From Campylobacter sp. RM16187 (GTDB lineage Bacteria; Campylobacterota; Campylobacteria; Campylobacterales; Campylobacteraceae): a stretch of DNA of 64,000 nucleotides. Numbering within the stretch: the stretch's first letter is position 1; every line of letters starts with the position of its first letter. The notes under the pieces are model-generated. The model searched no databases. It saw only the letters and a program-made list of their open reading frames with translations, and was not told the DNA's origin. Made by a program: the position numbers and the translations under genes. Shown in pieces: positions 17,959 through 25,861 of the stretch. The stretch is taken from contig NZ_CP012549.1 in NCBI RefSeq assembly GCF_025319965.1, positions 1,550,001-1,614,000 of the forward strand, given 5' to 3'.

Positions 17959-17979
17959 GGGCGGTCTTCCGCCCTATTT
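17959..17979 (+). terminator. Intrinsic terminator after the first cytochrome
   Basis: A perfect 6-bp GC-only stem (GGGCGG-TCTT-CCGCCC) is followed directly by TATTTTA. It separates the first cytochrome gene from the second. Confidence 0.85.
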
Positions 17980-18040
17980 TATCAAAAAGCACTTATACTT
18001 TATTTTTGAAACTGTATTTTAGATTAAATCAAGAGTATTA

Positions 18041-18343
18041 ATGAAAAGTCTATATATTTTTATAACTATTTGCATTTTACACTCATCTTTATATGCCATA
18101 GATGGTAAAGAAATTTATAAAAAATGCATGGGTTGTCACGGGCAAAAAGCCGATTTAAAATATCATCCCAAGGCATCTGCGATTGTAAATATTCCAAAAG
18201 AGAGACGTTTAAAGGCACTTGAAGGCTACAAAGATGGTACAATCAATAGATACGGAATGGGTAGCTCGATGAAAGATCAAGTCGTAAATCTGAGTATAGA
18301 GGAGCTGATGGCTGTAAACGAATTTATAGATACTCTAAAATAG
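18041..18343 (+). CDS. Periplasmic cytochrome c, c553-like (second paralogue)
   Basis: A 100-residue monohaem cytochrome with a signal peptide ending near YAIDG, the haem motif CMGCH, and an axial-methionine region YGMGSSMKDQ. It shares the layout EGYKDGTINRYGMG with the third copy and is more distant from the first. Its ribosome-binding site is poor (only AAGAG) and no clear promoter is seen, so it may be weakly expressed. Heme attachment needs the cytochrome c maturation system. Confidence 0.88.
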   Translation: MKSLYIFITICILHSSLYAIDGKEIYKKCMGCHGQKADLKYHPKASAIVNIPKERRLKALEGYKDGTINRYGMGSSMKDQVVNLSIEELMAVNEFIDTLK

Positions 18344-18448
18344 TCTCTTAACTCCCGTCTTGTAGTCCTATATCATTTACTAATCAAGAACAAAATAATA
18401 AGTAATATTTTAGTTTCTTTTTATAATTTATTTTAAGTAAATTTAGAA

Positions 18449-18454
18449 TATAAT
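18449..18454 (+). promoter_or_regulatory. Promoter -10 for the third cytochrome c gene
   Basis: TATAAT preceded by a TTTAAGTAAATTTAG tract matches the Campylobacter pattern of a TTTAAGT-like upstream element and consensus -10. The start codon is at 18483, with AAAGGA before it. Confidence 0.6.
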
Positions 18455-18482
18455 AACAAATAATTTTTATTAAAGGAAAAAA

Positions 18483-18785
18483 ATGAAAAAGATTATCTTT
18501 TTTGTAACCACCCTTGTTTTAGGCTCATCTTTATATGCGACTGACGGTGCCGAAATATATAAAAAATGCAACGCCTGTCATGGTCAATATGCCGAAAAAA
18601 AGTATGCAAATAAAGTTCCGCCTCTTGTTTCAGTATCTAAAGAAGATCGCTTAAAAGCACTTGAAGGTTATAAAACAGGTACAGCAAACTTATACGGTAT
18701 GGGTGCGGTAATGAAGACTCAGATGATAAAATTAAGCATGGATGATATAAAAGCAGTTAATGATTTTATCGAAACTTTAAAATAA
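18483..18785 (+). CDS. Periplasmic cytochrome c, c553-like (third paralogue)
   Basis: A 100-residue monohaem cytochrome: signal peptide ending near YATDG, haem motif CNACH, KVPPLVSVSKEDR, and YGMGAVMKTQ supplying the axial methionine. It is closest to the second copy, with the same EGYKTGT spacing, and appears to be a tandem duplication. Unlike the second copy it has a good promoter and ribosome-binding site of its own. Probable role: electron transfer to a terminal oxidase or peroxidase. Confidence 0.9.
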   Translation: MKKIIFFVTTLVLGSSLYATDGAEIYKKCNACHGQYAEKKYANKVPPLVSVSKEDRLKALEGYKTGTANLYGMGAVMKTQMIKLSMDDIKAVNDFIETLK

Positions 18786-18815
18786 TCTTATTTTTAAGTT
18801 TAACTTGGCAATTTA

Positions 18816-19037
18816 TCAATCGGGCGGTCTATAACTTTTCTTGGCCGCCTCTTTTTGCTTTAACTCCATTTTATAAGCGTCATTTAGCGACTCTTCATCG
18901 TCATATTTCGTTCCGTCTAAAAATTTGCGATAGTCCTCAAACTGCTTGGTTTTAAGCCCCCAAAGCAGAGCAAAGAGCCCAAAAGCTCCAAGCAGTGTTG
19001 AAATTCCGATCATCAAAGCTATTATACTTATATCCAT
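18816..19037 (-). CDS. ccoS: cbb3-type cytochrome oxidase assembly protein CcoS
   Basis: A 73-residue protein with one N-terminal transmembrane helix (about residues 5-27, IALMIGISTLLGAFGLFALLWGL) followed by KTKQFEDYRKFLDG and YDDEE, the conserved CcoS tail. CcoS is needed for cofactor insertion into cbb3 oxidase. It lies 12 bases downstream of the P-type ATPase gene, forming a ccoI-ccoS pair. Confidence 0.9.
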   Translation of the reverse strand: MDISIIALMIGISTLLGAFGLFALLWGLKTKQFEDYRKFLDGTKYDDEESLNDAYKMELKQKEAAKKSYRPPD

Positions 19038-19049
19038 TTTATTCCTATT

Positions 19050-21434
19050 TCACTTCAAATTTTGCCTGATTCTCATTGAGTTTAACACGACTACAAGCGA
19101 GCTTAATGACATCGAGATAGCAGCTACGACAGGCACCACGTATCCTGCCATCGCAAGCGGGATGGTTAGAGCGTTATAGACAAGCGAGAAAGTTAAATTT
19201 TGCTTTATCGCTCTAAAAGTTCGCTTTGATAAGATGATAGCCTCTTTGATAAGCCTTAAATCATCGCTCATCAGCACTACATCGCTTCGCTGCAAGCTCA
19301 CATCAGCCCCGCTTCCAAGGCAGAGCGCCACATTTGCATGACTTAGTGCAAGAGCGTCGTTTATACCGTCTCCTACCATCACGACCTTTTTGCCGTTTTT
19401 AGTAAAATTTTCTATAAAATTTGCCTTATCGGTCGGCAGGCAGTTGGCTTTAAACTCCTTTATGCCAAGCTCGCTTGCTACTTTTTTAGCTACAAATTCA
19501 TTATCTCCCGTTAGCATTATCACTTCGAATTTAGCCTGCTTTAGCGCCTCTATACACTCGCTTGCACCGGCTCTTATCTTATCGCTTAGCTCAAATTTTG
19601 CCGCCGGCTTGCCGTTAATGGCAAAATAATAATTTGTACTTTTACTAACATTATCTAAATTTATGCCAAGTTCTTGCATAAATCTCCCGCTTCCGCCAAA
19701 AATTTCGCTTGTGCTAAATTTCGCTCTAGTTCCCTTTGCCTCGATACTTGCGACATCTTGCAAATTATAAATTTTAAGCCCCTCAAATTTAGCTTCCAGA
19801 TACTCACAAACCCCCTTGCTAACTGGATGAGCGGAGCTTTTTGCAAGCGAATAGAGCAAATTTATATCACACTCCATAAAGCTTTCAAATTTATCCACAC
19901 AAAGTTTGCCCGTAGTAAGCGTGCCCGTCTTATCAAATACGATTACATCGCACTTTGCAAGGCTTTCAAGCACCTTTGCCTCTTTAAATATCAAGCCTTT
20001 TTTAAAGCCCACTCCAAGCCCCACAAGCGTGCTAACCGGCGTTGCAAGACCAAGCGCACACGGACAAGCTATGACGATAACCGAAATTCCCACGATCAAA
20101 GCCGCTTCAAAAGAGCCTGCATGCCACAGCCAAAAGCAAAATGTAAGAACACTTAAAAGCATAATGATGCTTGAAAATTTACTTGAAATTTCATTTGCAA
20201 GCTTTTCTATGTGCGGCTTTTTGGTAGTTGCCTTTTCAAGCAGATGTATGATCTTGCTAAGCGTTGAGTCGCTAAATTTTGCACTCGCAGCGCACTCCAC
20301 AAACCCGTCAAGGCATATCGTGCCGCTGCTTAGCGACTCTCCTTGTTCCTTAAAAACCGCCGCACTCTCGCCCGTAAGACTTGAGTAGTCAAAGCTACTC
20401 GCTCCGCTTGCGATAACGCCGTCTATGAGAACTCGCTCGCCGGCTCTTATCACGATCACATCATTGATCTCAACATCATTTACATCTTTAAGCTCGGTTT
20501 TATCGCCTATTTTCACGCTTACTTTGCTTGCAACCATCGAATTTAGGCTATCAAGCGTATCGCTAGCTCGCTTTTTGCTTAAGACTTCTAAGTATTTACC
20601 GATAAAAACAAAGGTGATTATCATCGCAACCGAGTCAAAATAGACTTCGCCATGCCTTGAAAACATCGCATATATCGAAAATATATAAGCCCCAAGCGCG
20701 CCTGAGACGATAAGCAAGTCCATATTTTGCGTTTTGTTTTTTATCGCAGCAAGCGCGCCTTTAAAAAAATCGCTTCCCGTATAAAATAGCACAGGCGTTG
20801 CCAGCACGAATTCGGCAAAGCTCAAAATAGCCTTTACATCATCTCTAATGCCCGTAAAATAGCCTCCGTATTTAGCCACGCTTAGCCACATTATATTCAT
20901 CGTGGCAAAAATTCCAACCAAAAGCTTGGCGTAAAACTCGCGCCTTTTATTGCTTATGCGCTCCTCCCCGCGGCTTGGATCATAAGCGTAAGCGTCATAG
21001 CCGATAGATCTTATGAGCCTTAAAATTTGAGCCAAATTTATCTCGCTTTCATCCCAAACTATGGTGGCTTTATTATTTAAAGCGTTTATATTTACCTCTA
21101 AAATTCCGTTTGTATTAAATAAAACTTTCTCATTTAGCCAGATGCAAGCCGTGCAGTGAATCCCCTCAATTACAAGTGAAATTTTGCTAAATCCATTCTC
21201 GTTTTTAACGTAATTTTGATAAGTTAACTGGGTATTTTCATCCTCTTTATCAAGCTCTTTAGCGGGTTTTAAGACATTTTTACCAAGGCGCTTATAAAAC
21301 TCATCAAGCCCTTTGCTAGTAAGAATTTCAAAGACATTTTTGCAACCGTTGCAGCAAAATTTGTTGCCGCCGGACTCGATCATAACGCTATCTTCAAAGC
21401 TTTGGTGGCAATGTGCGCACTTGGTTTTACTCAT
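19050..21434 (-). CDS. ccoI: Copper-transporting P1B-type ATPase, CcoI-like
   Basis: A 794-residue heavy-metal P-type ATPase. An N-terminal cysteine-rich region CAHCHQSFED...FCCNGC precedes an HMA domain with GIHCTACIWL. The membrane metal site is CPCALGLATP, the phosphorylation motif is DKTGTLTTG, and the hinge is GDGINDALAL. The N-terminal Cys cluster and pairing with ccoS identify the CcoI/FixI group, which exports copper to the periplasm for cbb3 oxidase assembly and is not primarily a detoxifier. Some annotations use CopA. Eight transmembrane helices are expected. Confidence 0.9.
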   Translation of the reverse strand: MSKTKCAHCHQSFEDSVMIESGGNKFCCNGCKNVFEILTSKGLDEFYKRLGKNVLKPAKELDKEDENTQLTYQNYVKNENGFSKISLVIEGIHCTACIWLNEKVLFNTNGILEVNINALNNKATIVWDESEINLAQILRLIRSIGYDAYAYDPSRGEERISNKRREFYAKLLVGIFATMNIMWLSVAKYGGYFTGIRDDVKAILSFAEFVLATPVLFYTGSDFFKGALAAIKNKTQNMDLLIVSGALGAYIFSIYAMFSRHGEVYFDSVAMIITFVFIGKYLEVLSKKRASDTLDSLNSMVASKVSVKIGDKTELKDVNDVEINDVIVIRAGERVLIDGVIASGASSFDYSSLTGESAAVFKEQGESLSSGTICLDGFVECAASAKFSDSTLSKIIHLLEKATTKKPHIEKLANEISSKFSSIIMLLSVLTFCFWLWHAGSFEAALIVGISVIVIACPCALGLATPVSTLVGLGVGFKKGLIFKEAKVLESLAKCDVIVFDKTGTLTTGKLCVDKFESFMECDINLLYSLAKSSAHPVSKGVCEYLEAKFEGLKIYNLQDVASIEAKGTRAKFSTSEIFGGSGRFMQELGINLDNVSKSTNYYFAINGKPAAKFELSDKIRAGASECIEALKQAKFEVIMLTGDNEFVAKKVASELGIKEFKANCLPTDKANFIENFTKNGKKVVMVGDGINDALALSHANVALCLGSGADVSLQRSDVVLMSDDLRLIKEAIILSKRTFRAIKQNLTFSLVYNALTIPLAMAGYVVPVVAAISMSLSSLVVVLNSMRIRQNLK

Positions 21435-21586
21435 GAGTTACATTTTTCTTTCAAATTTAAATTTCTAAATTATACAGATAATGTTTTGATTTTAAGGTTA
21501 AATCAAATTTGCATATTAAGCCAAATTTTACATGGAATTTATAAAAAAGGTTGTAAATTTTGATAATTTTCATCAAAGGAGCAAAT

Positions 21587-21964
21587 TTGAAAAAGATCCA
21601 GACTCAAAATTCAAAAAACAGAAAGGCTCACTACACCCCTGCCATTGAGCATGGCGGCATACTTTACGTCTCGGGACAGCTTAGTATCGACACTACAACC
21701 TTGCAGCTTCCAAAAGGCGGAGCTAGAGAGCATGCAAGACAAGCTTTGGCAAATTTGCAAGCCGTTTTAACCCAAGCCGGAGCCAAAAAAGAAAACGTGA
21801 TCATGTGCCGCGTATATACGCCTGATGTGGCTTTTTGGGACGAGATAGATGATGAGTATGCGAAATTTTTTGGCGAGCACAAGCCTGCGCGCGTGGTCGT
21901 GCCAACCTCTGGGCTTCACTTTGGCTGCTTGGTTGAGATAGAGGCGCAAGTAGCGATGATCTAG
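21587..21964 (+). CDS. ridA: RidA family reactive-intermediate deaminase
   Basis: A 125-residue YjgF/YER057c/UK114 protein with HYTPAIEHGGILYVSGQLSID, NLQAVLTQAGAKKENV and CRVYTPDVAFWDEID. The conserved arginine lies in PARVVVPTSGLHFG, with a terminal EIEAQVAMI. RidA hydrolyses reactive enamine/imine intermediates such as 2-aminoacrylate released by PLP enzymes. The start is called at TTG 21587, five bases after AAAGGAG, and begins LKKIQTQN as in the family; an upstream TTG (21560) would sit before that site. A PLP-dependent enzyme follows 29 bases later, a meaningful pairing. Confidence 0.9.
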   Translation: MKKIQTQNSKNRKAHYTPAIEHGGILYVSGQLSIDTTTLQLPKGGAREHARQALANLQAVLTQAGAKKENVIMCRVYTPDVAFWDEIDDEYAKFFGEHKPARVVVPTSGLHFGCLVEIEAQVAMI

Positions 21965-21993
21965 GCTTAAAATCAAATTTACAAGGAAGAAAA

Positions 21994-23079
21994 ATGGCAA
22001 ATTTTAGATGTACAAGTTGCGGCGGCGAAGCTCCGCTTGAAAATTTAAGCTTTGAGTGCGAATGCGGCGGACTTTACGAGCTTAAATTTACTCCGCCTAA
22101 ATTCTCGCTTGATCTTGTTGATAAGAGCGAATTTAGCCTATTTCGCTACCGAGAATTTATGCCTCTTAAAAATGAAATTTGGAGGCAGCTAACGCTTGGC
22201 GAGGGCATGACCGCTTGCGTTAAATTTGACGATAAGCTTTATTTTAAGCTTGATTATGCGATGCCTACGCTCTCTTTTAAGGATCGGGGTGCAGCGCTTC
22301 TCATCTGGCTTTGTAAGAGCATAGGAGTGAAAAAAGTCCTTCAAGATAGCAGTGGAAATGCCGGAAATTCGGTTGCTGCGTACTGCGCTAGAGCGGGCAT
22401 TGAGTGTGAAATTTGGGTTAAAAAAGGAACTTCGCAAAAAAAGATAAATATGATAAAAGCCTTTGGCGCAACTGCAAACGTATTTGACGGAACTCGCGAC
22501 GAAACAGCCGACGCGTGCCGTAAAAAAGCGCGCGATGAAGGCATCTACTACGCAAATCACGTCTATAATCCAATCTTTTATCAAGGCACGAAAACTTATG
22601 TGTATGAGATCTACGAACAGCTCGGGCGCGTGCCTGATAACTTCTTCTTGCCTGTTGGAAACGGCACTTTGCTCATAGGCTGCGAGCTTTCACTTACCGA
22701 GCTTTTTGAAGCAGGACTCATAAAGAAACTGCCTAAAATTTTTATCGTGCAAAGTGAAAATTGCGCTCCGTTTTTTGGCGCTAAAGATAAACCGCTTGAT
22801 ATAACGGTAAAGCCGACCGAAGCTGAAGGCATAGCCATAGGAAAGCCGATGAGAGGGCATGAAATTTTAGCTAGCAGATATGCAGGCGAGCGAGAGGTGA
22901 TAACCATACCCGAAAGCGCGATAATCCCTGCAAGAGAGCGTCTAGCACAAAGCGGATTTTACGTAGAGCATACGACGGCTGCGATATATGCTGCGTATGA
23001 AGAGTATGCAAAAACTCACGAGATCATAGGCGATAGTATCATCTCACTTTGCGGAGCCGGGCTTAAAAGCGAGCATTAA
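21994..23079 (+). CDS. Fold-type II PLP-dependent enzyme, threonine synthase-like
   Basis: A 361-residue protein with an N-terminal zinc ribbon (C6, C9, C22, C24) and a tryptophan-synthase-beta fold. The PLP lysine is K96 in LSFKDRG. The phosphate/substrate loop reads SSGNAGNSVAAYCARAG and the cofactor glycine loop PVGNGTLLIG. It resembles threonine synthase, but the usual NPTGSFKDRG is MPTLSFKDRG and the STGNTS-type loop is altered, so threonine synthase activity is uncertain; another amino-acid lyase or synthase is possible. It is probably co-transcribed with ridA, with AAGGAAG before its start. Confidence 0.75.
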   Translation: MANFRCTSCGGEAPLENLSFECECGGLYELKFTPPKFSLDLVDKSEFSLFRYREFMPLKNEIWRQLTLGEGMTACVKFDDKLYFKLDYAMPTLSFKDRGAALLIWLCKSIGVKKVLQDSSGNAGNSVAAYCARAGIECEIWVKKGTSQKKINMIKAFGATANVFDGTRDETADACRKKARDEGIYYANHVYNPIFYQGTKTYVYEIYEQLGRVPDNFFLPVGNGTLLIGCELSLTELFEAGLIKKLPKIFIVQSENCAPFFGAKDKPLDITVKPTEAEGIAIGKPMRGHEILASRYAGEREVITIPESAIIPARERLAQSGFYVEHTTAAIYAAYEEYAKTHEIIGDSIISLCGAGLKSEH

Positions 23080-23135
23080 ATTTAAAAAATTTCGCTCGCA
23101 AAGCCTCATCTAAAAATAAAATTGAGCGAAATTTT
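23069..23135. promoter_or_regulatory. Two mutually exclusive hairpins before the ABC transporter genes
   Basis: GCGAGC (23069-23074) can pair with GCTCGC (23094-23099), while the overlapping AAAATTTCGCTC (23086-23097) pairs perfectly over 12 bp with GAGCGAAATTTT (23124-23135). Either may end the upstream PLP-enzyme transcript; no long T-run follows either stem. Confidence 0.4.
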
Positions 23136-23156
23136 AAGTGCAAATATGATAGTATT

Positions 23157-23162
23157 TATAAT
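23157..23162 (+). promoter_or_regulatory. Promoter -10 for the ABC importer genes
   Basis: TATAAT is preceded 18 bases upstream by TTTAAGT (23132-23138), the common Campylobacter promoter arrangement. The importer genes start at 23209 with AAGGAG. Confidence 0.5.
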
Positions 23163-23208
23163 TATTAAGTAACAAATTTGTCATGAAAATTAAATTTAAG
23201 GAGCAAAT

Positions 23209-24168
23209 ATGAAATTTAAAAGTGTTTTATTAAGTTGCTTGCTGCTTGCAAGCTCGCTTACGGCGGGCGATAAGCTTAAAGTTTATTTTGAAGCGGGAAG
23301 TATCGGCGATAACTTCTCAAGCGTTATCTCAAACGGCGCAAAAATGGCTGCAAAAGACCTAAACGTCGATCTTAAAGTGGTTTATTCCGAATGGGATCCA
23401 AACAAGATGGTTGAAAATTTCAAAAACGCAGTTGCGACTTCGCCTGACGGTATCGTCGTGATGGGTCATCCGGGAGATGAGCTATACCAGCCGCTTATCA
23501 AAAATGCGATAGAAAAAGGCATAAACGTAACTAGCATAGATACCGAGCTTCCAAAGAGCCTAGGAGCGTTTAAATCAAGCGGTTTTGGCTACACCGGAAG
23601 CAACAACTACGAAAGCGGCAAGGCGATGGCTAACGAAGCGGTGCGCAAATTTGACATGAAAAGCGGCGAAAAGGTGATGGTTTGGGGACTACTTAGCATG
23701 CCTGTAAGAGGCCTTAGAGCAAAAGCAATGCTTGAGGTGTTTAAAGAAAAAGGTTTAAAAGTAGAATACATCGAAATTTCACCTGAGATAAACAAAGATC
23801 CAAGCCTAGGACTTAGCGTATTTAGCGCGTATATGGCAAAACATCCCGATACCAAGCTGGTAGTGCTTGACCACGGAGCTCTAACGGCGCAGTCACCGCA
23901 GTTCATGAAAAGCCTAAATTTGGATAAAGAAAAGCTAAATATCGCAGGATTTTCGCTATCTCCTGCTACGATTGCAGGCATAAAAGACGGCTCAATCGAT
24001 CTGGTTGCCGACGCACAGCCGTTCTTTCAGGGGTATTTTAGTATCGTGCAAATCGTAATGAGCAAAAAATACGGATTTTCAGGGTTTAAAGTTGATACCG
24101 GCGGAGGCTTCATTACAGCTAAAAACATAGCTCTTATCGAGCCGTTAGTAAAAAATGGCATCAGATAA
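23209..24168 (+). CDS. ABC importer periplasmic substrate-binding protein, sugar type
   Basis: A 319-residue periplasmic-binding-protein family 1 (RbsB-like) protein. The signal peptide covers about the first 20 residues (LLSCLLLASSLTAG). The mature part has FEAGSIGDNFSSVISNGAKMAAKDL, SPDGIVVMGHPGDELY and GYTGSNNYESGKAM, the last being the cleft and hinge pattern of ribose/xylose-type binders. It should deliver a sugar or related small molecule to the two following genes. Campylobacters use few sugars, so the ligand is open; autoinducer-2-like or polyol ligands are possible. It overlaps the ATPase gene by 14 bases. Confidence 0.88.
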   Translation: MKFKSVLLSCLLLASSLTAGDKLKVYFEAGSIGDNFSSVISNGAKMAAKDLNVDLKVVYSEWDPNKMVENFKNAVATSPDGIVVMGHPGDELYQPLIKNAIEKGINVTSIDTELPKSLGAFKSSGFGYTGSNNYESGKAMANEAVRKFDMKSGEKVMVWGLLSMPVRGLRAKAMLEVFKEKGLKVEYIEISPEINKDPSLGLSVFSAYMAKHPDTKLVVLDHGALTAQSPQFMKSLNLDKEKLNIAGFSLSPATIAGIKDGSIDLVADAQPFFQGYFSIVQIVMSKKYGFSGFKVDTGGGFITAKNIALIEPLVKNGIR

Positions 24169-24901
24169 CGCGATAGAGCTTAAAAACGCATTTAAAAGTT
24201 TTGGCAAAACCAAAATTTTAAAAGGCATAAATTTTAGCCTAAAAAAGGGCGAGACGATCGCTCTTTTAGGCGATAACGGAGCGGGTAAATCAACGCTTAT
24301 CAAGTGCCTTTGCGGCTATGAGAAATTTGATAAATTTGATAGCTTTAGCGTGCTTGATACTCCTATAAAGAGGGGAGAATTTGACCTGCTAAAAGCTAGA
24401 AATTTAGGCATGGAAGTAGTCTTTCAAGATAGCTCGCTCGGGCTTTCTCAAGAGATTTATCGAAACATATTCGCTACTCGTCATATCACGAAATTCGGTC
24501 TTATCGATAAGAAAAAAGAGATAGAAATTTCAAATCAAATTTTAAAAGAGTTCATGGGCTTTAGCGGAGCAGGAATCGACGCTACAAGCCTTGCAAGCAA
24601 CTTAAGCGGAGGCGAAAAGCAAGGGCTTGCCATAGCTAGAGCGATTTATTTCAAATCGCAAATTCTCATTCTTGATGAGCCCACAACCGCGCTTGGCGTA
24701 AATGAGACCGAGCGGTTTATGGGCTTTTTAGATAAGCTCAAAGAGCAAAATTTAAGCATCATAATCATCACTCACAACTTAAATCAAGCCTTTCATATCG
24801 CCGATAAATTCGTGCTTTTACGAAGCGGAGTTATAGAGCACGAGCTAGATAAAAGCGAAATTTCAGACCTAAATTCACTCTACAAGGTATTTTATGAGTA
24901 A
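24155..24901 (+). CDS. ABC importer ATP-binding protein, single-domain sugar type
   Basis: A 248-residue ATPase with Walker A GDNGAGKST, Q-loop VFQDSSLGLSQ, signature LSGGEKQGLAIAR, Walker B ILILDEPTTALG and switch histidine IITHN. Ribose-type importers normally use a tandem ATPase of about 500 residues (RbsA); this one has a single domain, as in FrcA of rhizobia. It would dimerise to serve the permease. It overlaps both neighbours (14 and 8 bases), so stoichiometric co-translation is likely. Confidence 0.9.
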   Translation: MASDNAIELKNAFKSFGKTKILKGINFSLKKGETIALLGDNGAGKSTLIKCLCGYEKFDKFDSFSVLDTPIKRGEFDLLKARNLGMEVVFQDSSLGLSQEIYRNIFATRHITKFGLIDKKKEIEISNQILKEFMGFSGAGIDATSLASNLSGGEKQGLAIARAIYFKSQILILDEPTTALGVNETERFMGFLDKLKEQNLSIIIITHNLNQAFHIADKFVLLRSGVIEHELDKSEISDLNSLYKVFYE

Positions 24902-25835
24902 AAATTTAGTCATCACGGCGATACTTTTTGTGATTTTAGGAGTGTTTGCGGCCTTTTCGCCTGAGGTATTTTTGGCTAAAAACATCTATTTTAGCTACCT
25001 AACCTCAGTGCCCATCATACTCATACTCTGCCTTGGCTTGCTTCCTCTTATAATCGCGGGCGAGTTTGACATGAGCTTTCCTGCAACGATGGCGATGAGC
25101 GGATTTGTCTTTTCTTACATTTTTAAAGCAAGCGGAAATTTGGCTCTTGCGGTGCTAGTAAGCCTTGCATTTGGCGCACTTAGCGGAGCTTTTAACGCGC
25201 TTTTGGTTATAAACGCCAAAATTCCTTCCATCATCGCAACTATCGGCACGCAGTTTTTCTGGCGCGGACTTGCGGTGGTGCTAAGCGGTGGGCTTTCGCT
25301 CTCACTGGCAAGCGCTGAAGGCTTTATGAAAGAGTTTTTTGTAGGCAGGATCGCTGGAATTCCCGCTCAATCAATCATCGGAACTCTCTTAGCCCTGCTA
25401 ACTTACATCGTGATATTTAGGCATAAATTTGGAGATAACATCCTATTTTCAGGCGATAACGCAAAGGCCGCCAAAATGCTAAGCATAAACGTCGCTAGGA
25501 GCAAATACCTGCTTTTCATCAATATGGGCGTGATGAGCGCGCTTGCAAGCATCATCCTAAGCCTTGAGTTTATCAACTGGTGGCCTACGCAAGGAGACGG
25601 CTACATGCTGCTTGTCTTTGCGGCGATCTTCATCGGTGGCACGGGCGTAAGCGGAGGAAGCGGAAGCGTATACGGAACACTCATAGGCAGCATAATCATA
25701 GGCATAATGGAAAGCGGTATCGTAGCCATGGGCTTTGACGCGTTTTACACACGGGTGATTTACGGAGCCATCATCATCGTATCGGTAGTGATATACGCTA
25801 AATTTGATAAAAATTCCAAAGCGCGCGACATTTAA
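24894..25835 (+). CDS. ABC importer permease, RbsC/AraH family
   Basis: A 313-residue inner-membrane protein with about nine to ten hydrophobic segments. It shows LIIAGEFDMSFPATMAMSGF, a conserved RbsC-type stretch after the second membrane segment. IPSIIATIGTQFFWRGLAVVLSGG follows, with GGTGVSGGSGSVYGTLIGS as the EAA-like coupling loop region. It forms the channel for the substrate delivered by the binding protein. A terminator overlaps its stop codon, ending a three-gene operon that lacks any sugar kinase or regulator. Confidence 0.9.
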   Translation: MSKNLVITAILFVILGVFAAFSPEVFLAKNIYFSYLTSVPIILILCLGLLPLIIAGEFDMSFPATMAMSGFVFSYIFKASGNLALAVLVSLAFGALSGAFNALLVINAKIPSIIATIGTQFFWRGLAVVLSGGLSLSLASAEGFMKEFFVGRIAGIPAQSIIGTLLALLTYIVIFRHKFGDNILFSGDNAKAAKMLSINVARSKYLLFINMGVMSALASIILSLEFINWWPTQGDGYMLLVFAAIFIGGTGVSGGSGSVYGTLIGSIIIGIMESGIVAMGFDAFYTRVIYGAIIIVSVVIYAKFDKNSKARDI

Positions 25836-25855
25836 CTTGCTTTGCGCGCTATTTT
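25820..25855 (+). terminator. Intrinsic terminator of the ABC importer operon
   Basis: AGCGCGC at the end of the permease gene pairs with GCGCGCT (25844-25850), directly followed by ATTTTT. The stop codon lies in the loop. Confidence 0.65.
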
Positions 25856-25861
25856 TAGGCT

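Noticed and set aside
19674-20388. Two overlapping plus-strand frames of 160 codons within ccoI
   Set aside because: They are opposite a full-length P-type ATPase with all motifs; both lack ribosome-binding sites.
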